Assembly: GCA_021186555.1 (NCBI GenBank)
Contig: JAJKFL010000330.1
Coordinates: 27,829,444-27,893,443 of the forward strand
Reading direction: 5' to 3'
Length of the DNA stretch: 64,000 bases
Source of the DNA: Reticulitermes speratus
Taxonomy: Eukaryota > Arthropoda > Insecta > Blattodea > Rhinotermitidae
Part shown: piece after piece, positions 34,524-47,200 of the stretch
Position numbering within the stretch: the first letter of the stretch is position 1
How the letters are laid out: every line of letters starts with the position of its first letter
Position numbers and translations under genes: made by a program
Notes under the pieces: generated by a model
Told to the model about the DNA's origin: nothing
What the model saw: the letters and a program-made list of their open reading frames with translations, nothing else
Database searches by the model: none

Positions 34524-37500
34524 CTGAAATAACAGTAAATAGCAAAGATAGGACATTGTGAAGCACACAAATTTCTTTATTACAAGCCACAAGCAACATA
34601 CTATTGTAAAAATTACCTGGAACTTTGCAGATGATTGTTTCCGTCGCACACTTTTAAAGAGAACAGCTGCGTAACACCCATGCTGCAGGCAACCCAACAT
34701 GAGTCTCTGGCTGCTGTAATGACCAAAACTGTCACCTAAAGCTGGAACTAAGTGACTCTCATTTGCTGGGCCTACTTTAGTGGTCAGCTGGTTTGTCACT
34801 AACACCTGCCAGTGAAAAGGAAAAGTTGAAATCATGTCAGAAAAATTGTATTTCGTTAGATATTAGTATGTTCTACCTAATGTGTATCTCAGTGTACCTA
34901 GCAACCTCACAGACAGACTTAACCCCTTAATTTGTCATTTGATATCCTCTCATTTGCCCTGCTACACTTTCTATTCCCTTTTCATCACTACTTACATAAC
35001 TTGGTGCATATATAACCTAAAAGAACCAGCAGGACACCAAGACACACATTCTGCTGTTGATATCTTAATTGTTCACTTATGTAACTTTACCCTGTAAATA
35101 GTCTTTCTCGATGGACATTTGCCTTTTGAACTCTCAGAATTAGTGCAGGTGCTGCCAGTAGATGGAATAGTGAAATGTAATGGGCCTCTGTAAATTTCCG
35201 GTTAATAAAACTTTTCGGATCATCCAGTGCCAGATAAACCACTTTTTACTCGAATACTTACTGCCACATTATACCTCACTGCCACCATCTTCAGTTCTTG
35301 CATAATATCACACAGTACTCTGGTTCTCAGGAGAGAATTTAGGATCCCACTGCGAAACGGGAAAGCCAGACTATCCACCACTACCAATCGCACCTAGAAC
35401 ACATTACATGTAGGTAAATATTCCTTTTATGTAGGTAAATATTCCTTTATGTAGGTAAATATTCCTTTGTAAATAGGACCATAAAAAGCTGGAACCAATT
35501 ACCTCCAAGCGTACTAGCGACTTTCCCCTGTAAATTAAGCTCTTTTAAAAAAAGGGTCAAGAACGTCATTACAAGCTAAGGATTTTTAAGTGGAGATTAA
35601 ATAAAAATAAGGGATGTGAAGTGAAGGGGTGTGAAGTGATGTGAAGTGAAGTGCTCTGGTTTCGAAGTGAAGTGAAGTGAATTAAGTTCTTGGGGGATAT
35701 AATTAGCATGCACTTTGGTCTGACTTTATACTGAGGATATTCTAACGCACTGAAATTAATTAATGTGTGGGTGTTTTTTGTAATGTGCGTGTGTTTTTTT
35801 TTTCTTGTACTGTGTATGGGTGTTTTTGTAAGGTGTGGATGCTTTTGTAAGGTGTGGATGATTTGTAAGTTGTGGATGTTTTTGTAATGTGTGTACGGTG
35901 TTCTAATATGTGTACTTGTATTTACTGTATGTATTTTGTTTACTGTATGTAATTTGTTTACTGTATGTATTTTGTTTTGTATGTGTAAGGGTGTTTTAGT
36001 AAGGTGCGTACGGTTTTCTAATATGTGTATTTGTATTTACTGTATGTATTTTGTTTTGTATGTGTATGGGTGTTTTTGTAAGGTGTGGATGTATTTGTAA
36101 GGTGTGGATGTTTTTGTAAGGTGTGGATGCTTTTGTAAGGAGTGGATGCTTTTGTAAGGTGCGGATGTTTTTGTAATGTGTGTACGGTGTTCTAATGTGT
36201 GTACTTGTATTTACTGTATGTATTTTGTGATGTGTATGGGTGTTTTTGTAAGGTGTGTACGGTGTTCTAATATGTGTACTTGTATTTACTGTATGTATTT
36301 TGTTTTGTATGTGCATGGGTGTTTTTGTAAGGTGTGGATTGTTACTTGTTCGTAAGGTATGGATGGTGTTTTGTAAGTGTGGATGGTATGCTTTTTGTAA
36401 GGTGTGGATGCTTTTGTAAGGATGGATGTGCATGTGATTTTTGTAATGTGTGTACGGTGTTCTAATGTGTGTACTTGTATTTACTGTATGTATTTTGTTT
36501 TGTAATTGTGTATAGTTTGTTTTGTATTGCTATTTTTATGTATATTTATATGTCCATTTGTATTGTGTGTACTAGTGTAAGGACTACTGCCACCGGGTGA
36601 AAACCCAATTGCAGTAAATAATAATAATAATAAATAATAATAATTATTATTTTCTGAGTTCAGTTTCTAAGACATTTCCTTCCTTCAGAAAAATAAAGTA
36701 AGCCTATGATATCACTATGCTTTCTGTATATGCATGTGTGCAGGTGGGTCTCCCATATCAGCTTTTGAATCAGGTGAATGACTTTACACTTGATATGAAT
36801 GTTGTGCCATCTGAGGGTACCCCACCAACCTTGCCATTTTTAATTTCCTACAGTCAGTAGTAACAACACAGCACATGCACAAAATTGTGAGGTTGGTGCA
36901 ACAATAGTGACATTTAATTTACGGTCCTGAAATCTTTGACTAATACATAACTTTCAGTAAAGTAATCGTTTCCCTGAATGTAAAAGAACATCATCACAGC
37001 CATTAACAATTTCCTTTAGCTTTCAGTTTGATGGTGATAACAAATGAACTATGGGAGTTAGGAAAGTGAAATTTGGTATAATAATATATCATAAACATCC
37101 CTGTACCTAATATGCGAAACTTTAAATGCACATCAATAATTAAAAACATTGATACGGCACAAAACTTTATGGTTAACATGGGCAGAACCTGCACTTAAGT
37201 AATAAATTCTTTACAAAAATGAAGTAAAATGACAATAATGATAGTAATAAATTTGAAGAACAAGTAATACATGCAACAGGAAAATAGGCTTTGAGTTGTG
37301 AGACATTACTATTCCTTTATGTCACTCTAAGCAGCAACAAACCATTGCATGTAAAAAGACAAATTATTCCACGCATTTTCTGACTTCTTTCCTGAAAATA
37401 AAAGTTTTCTGGGCAGTCATACATATATGTGTGTCCTTTCCTAATGAATTTTCAATCAGTTTCCATCAAACTTCACAAAGTAATGTCACAGGAGTTCATA

Positions 37501-38169
37501 AACCTATATTTTTACTGAATTAATACTGAAAATTGCAGTTATGTAAATATTCAGACAGGAAGTGATGCAAAAGGTTTACCGAAGACTTTTAATATTTTAT
37601 AAATGAACCATTCTACAGAGGCTGTCTAGGAGTATGGCACTAGCCTTCTGTAACACCACATATAATGTACATATTCACCTCATTTCTGGCAAAATCAAAA
37701 ACTGTATTATGCCAAGCTGTAGTTACCATATGGAAGTAGTCTTCATTTTCATTATTATCTAGTCAGCAACAGCAAATGGGAATTTTTAGCCACAGACGTA
37801 TGAATTATTACCTTCAACCTTACCAGACAGGCACGGTCAAGGCAACTGAAGACCATAAACCATAAAACATATAACTATCTCCATGCAGCAGAGTTCTTAA
37901 GGAGAAGCTATGAGTCGCTCAACAGATCAAAAAATTCCCAGCCTTTTCTGGAATTCAAAGGGTCATGTCAATTTTCACAACAGAGTGCCATGGGTCCTAT
38001 CCTGAGCTAAATTAATCCAGTCCACAATCTCCCATCCATTTTAATATTATCCTCCCATGTAGGCCTTGGTCTTCTTTTCAAGTCTCCTGGCCAAAATTTT
38101 GTATACAGTTCTTGTCTCTTCCATGTGTGCCACCACGACACACACCACACACACACACACACACACAAA

Positions 38170-38201
<32 letters not shown>

Positions 38202-41200
38202 TCCCCACTCTCAACAGACCAATGACAAGGATTATGGTCTTCTGGGATGTGATGTAGGATGTTTGGAATACCAAACTACATGGAGCCATATCCCAGAAGA
38301 CTAAGCTACTCATATTATAAAATTATAATTAAACAGATTCTTCATGAATGTGTTTGATAATCTCGTGCTATACATATCCATTATCTAAAACTTGTCAGAC
38401 ATAAACTCACAAATCTGCACTACATCCATATTTGTAAGTTTTAAATTATAAAGTGTTTCATATGAAATTTGTGTATATGTTTAAAGCATATATGAAATTT
38501 CACAACTGGCTTTAGTGATTAATCAGTTATAATTACTGACTAATAAATGGAAATCCAATCACTAATTTCAGGTGGCAGACACATTATTTTACATTCAACA
38601 CACACACACAACCTTAATAAATGTCGAATAAGATACAGTATCACACAAAATGACCCTCCATGCCGATGCACTAGCATTTTTTCCCACCTCCCACTTCCAT
38701 TCTGACAGCCGACTTAACCGGTGTTACTGAATATGTACATACTTCAAGTATAAAGGTGAGGAAGTCTTCAGTGACACAATAAAAGTTCTAAGACCACCAC
38801 TACTACAGGGGTACCTCATACATGTTTACTTCATACAATTATGATAGTGAATCATCACACATAATATTTTTAATCCCCGAGACCTCAAAAAATACAAGCA
38901 ATCATAATCTAACATCCTTCTACAGCCAAATGAAAGAAGAATGGGCTGTTAGGTAGAGGAATTTAATTAAACAAGTACCTGTCTCTTCTGTTGCAGGAAT
39001 TCTTTAATACTGTATATTGCTGCAACTAACTCCACATAATCGTGAGTAGCAGTATAATGCACCCCTTGCATGATAGTATCTACTGTAAATTTCTCAATCT
39101 GCTGCCCCATGTCCTGTTGCTTTCGATGCAATGCTACCAGCTGGCAGTGGTCCACACATGCTTCAGAAATTTCTGAATGTATAAGCAACAGTCACAAAAA
39201 GTTACATTACACACTATGTAAAAAATATATACACAATTTAATAATCAACTGTACAGCCCACATGATGATTAAATGAAGGAAGGCAACTGGTGGAAATGCA
39301 AAGGACAACTACACAGCCAAGTCTGAAAGAAGTGTACCATTTTTACTAGATGCAGACAGTATCTGTGCAAACTTAAAATAAAATGTGACATTTGTCCACT
39401 TGGTCGTATAACTTACGTAACTTATAACTAATATAACTTATCACTCATCAAATCTCTAACAGGTTTAAACCCTCATACATTTCCATCTACAGATCAATAA
39501 AATGTATTCAATGACACAGTCATCAGTGGGTGGGCTAGGTAGCCTGCAAAACCAGTCTTAATGTGACAGAAATGAGAAAAATACTTGCCCCTTCTGGCAA
39601 TCAAACCCCAGTCACCCAGCCCATAGCCAGTCACTTTACTGACTGAGCTATTCCTTCTGGTGATTAAACCCCAGTCATATGGTCCATAGCCAGTCACTTT
39701 ACTGACTGAGATATCCCAGCTCATTATAAAAAATGAACTTTTTCATCAATAACTTTCTGAAGCTCTGATATGCTCACCTTTTAATCTATCTGGTGTAAAT
39801 CCACTCTCTGTATCTATGAACAATGCTTCTCCTGCAAGGCCACCAAAGGATCTTGGAATCTGAACATCCACACACACCTGCAGGCTGCAGAGAAAATGAA
39901 TCACACATATGTGGTACACAATTCTTCATCTAGGAAAATTACATTTAAGGGTGAATAGTGACAAACTGCAAAACATTCTAAATATTTAGGGCTCAACTCT
40001 ATTAAAACCAAAGCACTAATCACTACATCTGCCCAAACTGTTACAAACTTAAAGTAGCACTATTTATTTATTAGGAATTTAATGACGAAAATTCTCAAGT
40101 CTAGATAGCACCAGATGTTGGTTATGAATGGTATATACGAAAGTGGGGTAAATTATGAGTAATTTGATTATGCTCAATAACTACAGATGCTATTTAACAT
40201 AAAATAAGATGTGTGAATAACCACATAAGATAGTGGACAGACAGCAGAGGTTATCGTTAAGGTCTACTTGGAAGGACTCAGGAAGACTATGAAAAGAGCC
40301 AAGTACAGTGAGCCATAGCTGAGATTGAAACTGAGTGCCTCCCAGAAACCATAAGATGCGTTTTTAATTACTTCAAAATCTTCAACAAGAAGACCAAGAA
40401 ATAAGCTGAGAATTTAAAGTACAGTCCAATTTCATACTTTTTTTATGAAGACAATAAAATCATGTACAAATGTAAAGCAACTGACTCACAGGTCAACCCC
40501 AAGACCTTCAAAAGGCAAGCCAGATTTATGTAGTATCACAATGTGGCTTTGTTATAACTTATTAATTAAATAAACATACACAAATAATTTTTGGCATGTT
40601 TCAGAAATGCAATGCAGTTATATTAGGGACTGTCATCAGTTACTTGAAATAATTATTCATTAACATAGGTCATGCCATGACATGTAGCAACCCAGCACTA
40701 GAAAGAGGTGGGTGGTGAGCACCATGCTCCAGCCACTTTACCCCCTGGAAAGTTGCAGTACCCATTGTACAGGAGGCTGGGTTGGCCTCCATTAACATTG
40801 GAGAAAACGGTAATGTGATAGTTTTATAAGTTTAGAACTTAAATTGAATGGCAGAAACACAAACGATGATATACTGAAAACTTCAATGCTATGGGTGCTG
40901 AATACAAACTTGACATTACAATACACAATGAACTTTACAACTTGAATATTCACAAAACTAATGTACATTTACATAGAATCTTACACATGAATGCTGCTAG
41001 AGACCAAAATGCTGTAACTGACAGTAAAATCAATTAAATCTTTGAATTTTTTAAACTAAGATATAAAAAAATGACGTATCTTAAGACAGTGGAAACATTC
41101 CATGCATCCCTGATAATAACTATCATTTGTTAATATGCACTGCACTTCCAATAAAGACACTGTACTAAACTCTGAACCTCTAAAACTAAAACACTGACAA

Positions 41201-44200
41201 TAAAAATGCTCTCTTATATACAGTATATCTTCAATTTAGCAAGCATTGGGAAACATGTGCTGCCATATGCAAGGCTAGTCTACGAAGTGTTGCACCATCA
41301 TGTCAGGGCTGGAATGTGACGTATGCCTTGTCTATTGTGTCTCATAGAGAGTAGTTCAGTGCATGTTTATTCACTTTTATTCACTTTATTCACTATCTTA
41401 TACATTCCATTAATCCATGCTAGGCTCCATAGCCTGTCAGATGTGGAATTTATCATACAAACAGCATGTACATGCTACTATGAGCATAAGCCAACATCAC
41501 TTAAATAATATGTATTCCTAATAGTCATGCCAACAATGGAACTTATTACAATTCCTAATACAAATAACAGGGTTAAAGTAAAATCATAGTATGACCTTAC
41601 CAGTCATGTCTAACAACAATGGCATAATAACAATAACAATAATGAATAAAAACTAATTATAACCAGATAAATAGGACTAGTAAATATAAACTGATTACCA
41701 GTATTTTGAATTAAGTATTATATTTTATATGCAGTTACTTGGTTAAAATGTGTGGTATCCCTAAAAAAAAAACTCAAGTTCTAGTCGAATTAAAATACTC
41801 ATCAAGTGAATAAAATGATTTAGTATGAAGAAATCTCTTTAAGGCCAAGCTAAATTGCTTAACATTATGGGACAGCTTTTTTATATCAGGAGGAAGGTTA
41901 TTGAAAACCTTAATACCATTATAATATGTTCCTCTTTGATAAACTGACAGGTTTGTTAGTGGTAGGTGAAGGTTTGATCTTATATTTTTGTCATGAATCT
42001 CAGAAGTCTCTATATATTGATCCTTGTTGTTCACTACAAATAGTGCAAGCGCATATACATATTGAGATTGAAGTGGTAAAATCTTCAGCGTCTTGAATAA
42101 TTCTCTGCAAGTCTCTGCATCTGGATCCCGTGAGAATTCTAACTACCCTTTTTTGCATTCTGAAAACTTGAATACTGTCGGAGGAGTTTCCCCAGATTAT
42201 TATTCCATAAGTCATTAGTGAATGAAAATAAGAAGAGTAAACTAATCGCACAGCATTTTGGGATATGAATGGTTTAATGGCTCTAATTGCGTAACAAGCC
42301 GAACATAACTTAGGTATGAGCTGTTGTACATGAGCTTTCCAGGACAACGTACTTTCAATAACTATTCCAAGGAATTTTGTCTTCGAGATATTGGTGATGA
42401 ATTTATTGTTAAGTCCAATATTTATATCCAAAGAGGTACTATTTTTAGTCATGAACTGAATGTAATGAGTTTTTTCATAATTTAGTGACAGTAAGTTTTT
42501 ATTAAACCATTTGTTTAACTGAACGAAAACAGTGGCTATTTCATTTGAAATGATTTCTGCAAAATAAAGTGTTCATTTGCAATACTTATGCAAAGTGTGT
42601 CATGGAAAAAATAATGCTAAAAGCTTTGTAAAAAAATATCATCACATCAACAGTGCCATACAAAATAACAGTAACAGTAGTGGAAAATTATGAACAAGAA
42701 ATTCACTGCTGGCCAAAAAGAAAATATCAAAATGCTCAGCTCACAGGACAACAAAACTCTTAAAAGTACACCCATATGAAAGTAAGCCATATAATATCTC
42801 TTCTCTCAAGACTAGGAAGAAAGAAGCAGGTACTGCAGGAGGTTTCAAGAAAAAGTAGCCACTGAATTTATGATCTGGAATTCATGTTTTTCTCTTAGAA
42901 GGCATGGTTCACATTAAATGGGAATGTAAATGGCCAGAATAGCAGACACACATATCCTGAAAATCCCCATGCAGTTCAAGATTTTCCTCTGCATAACCTT
43001 AAAGTCATAGTGTTACATACAGTGAGTGCATGCAAAATCATAGGGCTCATGCTTTTTGAAAAAACAATAAATTCCTATGGTTACATTCCGCAAATTCTGA
43101 CATCATTCTTTAGACAGTAGACAGTTATGGCCTCCTAGATCTCCAGATTTGAAAGCACATGATTATTTGTTGGGGCCACTGAAATATGGAGTTTATTTGA
43201 ACAATCCACATTCTTGCAAGATCTGATAGAAAAACTTAAAAAGAAATTGCTAATATTTCAAGATGTCAGCTCCATTCGGTGTCAAGAAATATGTTAACAA
43301 GCTGGAGGTCAGCACTTTGAGACTCTTGTATGAAGTAAGTTAAGTTGAAGTGCAGGGAAATACAGCCTGTAAACTCCTGAGGAAGGCAGGCATCATATGT
43401 GATAAACCTCCCACAACATCTACTGTGTTGCGACTGAAGACTACAGATATGCTCTATATCACTGGATAATCATTATGTACACTAGCAGATTATAACACTT
43501 CCATTAAAGATATCTTGAAAATACTGTATGTGTAACAATTATTTAACCCTTTAGAATTCAATTATTTAACTACTAATTTACCACAGAACTGACTCTAGTC
43601 ATCCTATATGGTGGTTGAATCACAAGGAAAAACACACCTCCACAAGCCTCTCAATTATTCCAAATTTTCATCATTCAGAGAAATTCTAAATAAAGATATA
43701 CATAGCTGTACAAATTATAAACCATATAAAGTGTATTTCATTGGTTTCTAATTTGTGTAACTCACTAAGGAAATACACAGTAATATGTAGAGTTATAAGG
43801 GTATATACAATGCATAATGCACCTTATTTGAGTCTTCCCAGATCCCGGTGCCCCACATAGCTCAGTTATTTCTCCCACCGCAATCCCACCATCCAGCATA
43901 TCATCCACTGATTTGTTGAATGTCACAATATGAGGAGACAAGCATTCATCCTGGAAAAACAAACTGTTCCTTCAAAAACCTTTTCAGTCCAACTAAACCT
44001 CTCCATGGAGAATATTCCTTCTTGGGACACTGAAAGTTGATCGGTTGGTCAAGCCACTTTTATGGAAAGCACAGTTTCATTACGGTATACAAGGTATAGA
44101 TAATGATTTATACAGATCTTACCTCCACAATCGTTATCAAAGAGTGTCAATATATGATACGGATACACAAGAGGGAACTCTATTTATTACATAGAAATAA

Positions 44201-47200
44201 TAATGACGATAACTTAAAAAAGCATTACAAATTATATTGTAGAATTTTATCAGATGTAATAAAAGCAGCCAAAAGGCTACATTATGATAGAATAATAACA
44301 AATTCAAGTAATAAAATGAAAACCACATGGAATATTGTTAAATCCATAACAGGTAAAAAATCTGAAAACAAAGCAGTTCAAGCAATATACAGTGATGATG
44401 CATCAACACTAACAGATAATCAACAAGACATAGCTGATGCCTTCCAAAACTACTTTCTTTCAATAGCAGATAAAATAAAATCCAACATCAACAGTAAAGA
44501 TATTCAAGATAATAAAAGTATAGATTACCTATTTAGAGTTTTTAAGAATCCCTTTCCGAATATAGTTTTTGATCGTACATCGACGAAGGAGATTGCTAAA
44601 ATTATTAAAGCCCTTAAACCTAAAAACTCTTCGGGTTATGATGAAATTTCTCTCAAAATTCTAAAAATAAGTTCTCCATTTATTGCTGCCCCTCTAAACT
44701 ACATCTGCAATAGATCAATTTTATCAGGTAAATTCCCGTCACGCTTGAAATATGGTATAATAAAACCATTATTTAAAAAGGGCGACAAAAAAGATATAAA
44801 GAATTATAGACCAATATCTCTATTAACCTCCTTCTCTAAAATAATTGAAAAAGTTATACATGCAAGACTCACAGAACATGTAATTAATAATAATATATTA
44901 ACTATGGAACAGTATGGTTTTAGAAGCAATTCCTCTACACAAAAAGCAATGTACAAATTATTAAATGACATTCTACAGGCATTCAATAATAAATCATTTG
45001 TAGGAGGTATATTTTGTGACTTAGAAAAGGCATTCGATTGTGTAAATCATGACATATTAATGAAGAAATTAGAATTTTATGGAATTGTAGGTAGGGCAAA
45101 TACTTTAGTTAAATCATATCTTGAAAGCAGGTATCAACGTGTCCTTGTTGAAGATAACTTAACACAAGCTAATACCACCTCAGATTGGGGTAAGATTAAT
45201 CATGGTGTCCCACAGGGATCAGTACTTGGACCACTACTTTTTTTGTTCTACATAAACGACTTACCTAAAGTAGTAAATATTACTTCTCAGTCGATCCTTT
45301 TTGCTGATGATACTAGCATAATTGTCAATAATCCTAATTCAGTAAACTTTAAAAAAGATCTTATTTCTTCATTTGAACAATTAAACAGGTGGTTTAACAC
45401 CAATTTGTTATCATTAAATTTTAATAAAACTCAATACCTACAATTTAAAACGACTAATAGCTTAACAATTCCCATACACATCAGTTATAACAATAAATAT
45501 ATTGTCAATAGTACAGAGACACAATTCTTAGGTATTACCATAGATAGTTCCCTGTCCTGGAAAAATCACATTGATGGTCTCACGGTAAAACTAAGTAAAG
45601 CTTCCTATGCAATTAGAACACTTAGACCCTTTGTAACACTAGAATCCTTAAGGATGATTTATTTTGCTTACTTTCATAGCATTATGACATATGGAATAAT
45701 TTTTTGGGGGAATTCTTCGCATAGCGTTAGTATATTTAGACTGCAAAAAAGTGTAATAAGAATTATTACAAATTCCAGGAAAAGAGACTCTTGTAGAGAA
45801 CTTTTTAAGGAATTGGACATTTTACCGTTGTGTTCTCATTTCATATTTTCATTATTAATCTTTGTGACTGATAATATTTATTTATTCAAAACAAACACAG
45901 AGTTGCATAGTATAAATACTAGAAGCAAAAATAATTTTTATTTACCACAACCAAGATTATCTATCTATCAAAAGGGTGCTTATTACATGGGCATTAAGAT
46001 ATTTAATCATCTTCCATCCTACTTGAAGGCCATGTCAGACAATAAGAAACAGTTTAGATCTGCATTAAAAGGGTACCTTTTAGTAAATTCTTTCTACTCA
46101 TTACAGGAGTTTTTTAACAATAAATAAAATGGGATATTGTATTCCTCATTTTAATTGTGATATTGTAAAACAAAGCATATTCAGTGCATGATTAATTTAA
46201 GGATGCTTATTTATTGTATATTGAATAGTCTAAACAGGACAGAAGCTTAATAATAATTATACTTTTACTCTAATGTAAACTACTTCTTTGTATTTCTTGC
46301 TGGTTTCTGTTGTGTTCTGTCTAGTTTATTGTGTTGCTTATTTGTTGAATGTCTATTGTATGTGTGTTTTGGCTTGTGACGGGTTCTATATCCAACAGGC
46401 GATTTTGTAGCCTGGTCTGGATTGATGGAATATTACAATAAAATTGAATTGAAATTGGATACAAACAGTTTTTTTGCTTCAAATTGGGCTAGGATTAAGC
46501 ATGGTGTTCCACAGGGCTCCATCCTTGGACCCCTGCTTTTTCTTATTTATATAAATGATTTTCCACAAGAAATAAGCAATAGTTCTAAACCCATTTTATT
46601 TGCTGATGATACAAGTATTCTATTAAGACATTCAGATTTTGGCACCTATAATGTTAATATCCAAACTGTTTTTGAGTCCCTTAATAACTGGTTTAAAAGA
46701 AATTTACTCTTTCTTAACCTTGAAAAATCACATTACATTAGGTTTGTTTCTAAGAATAACTCCTTGACCCACTTGCAAATTAGTGATATCAGTGGATCAA
46801 TTTCAAACGTTACACACACAAAATTTTTAGGTTTATTGATTGACAGCTCTTTAAATTGGAAAACTCATATTGACCATCTTGTAAATAAACTGAGCACTGC
46901 TTGCTATGCAATAAGACAAATAAAACCATACATGTCTCAAACTACATTATTAACAATATATTATGCCCTTTTTCACTCAATAATGTCTTATGGAATTATT
47001 TTTTGGGGCAATTGCACACACAGTTCTAAGGTCTTTAAGATTCAGAAAAGGGCTGTAAGAATTATTATGGGAAGAGGAAGTCAAGACTCGTGTAGGAATT
47101 TGTTTAAGGAACTAAATATATTACCTTTGCAATCGCAATATATCTTATCTTTGCTGTTATTTGTAATTCACAATTTAGAAAATTTTATCACGAATCAAGA

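Larger units (their letters stand above)
35403..36652 (+). mobile_element. 5'-truncated LINE with expanded 3' UTR, in RAD51C intron 5
   Basis: The plus-strand frame at 35467-35580 reads [20 protein letters not shown], then [17 protein letters not shown] and a stop. This is the typical C-terminal end of an insect LINE reverse-transcriptase protein. A long TG-rich 3' UTR follows and ends with a (AAT)n tail at about 36620-36652. The element is antisense to RAD51C. Upstream of the tail the sequence is a triplicated 20-bp unit, so the insertion or later slippage is rearranged. Confidence 0.8.

Noticed and set aside
35996-36433. 145-codon minus-strand protein rich in His, Thr and Asn
   Set aside because: It is the translation of a minisatellite in a LINE 3' UTR and has no independent coding evidence.
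35408-36510. Regular repeats as a CRISPR array
   Set aside because: The units are directly tandem without unique spacers, lie in a LINE UTR, and the genome is eukaryotic.
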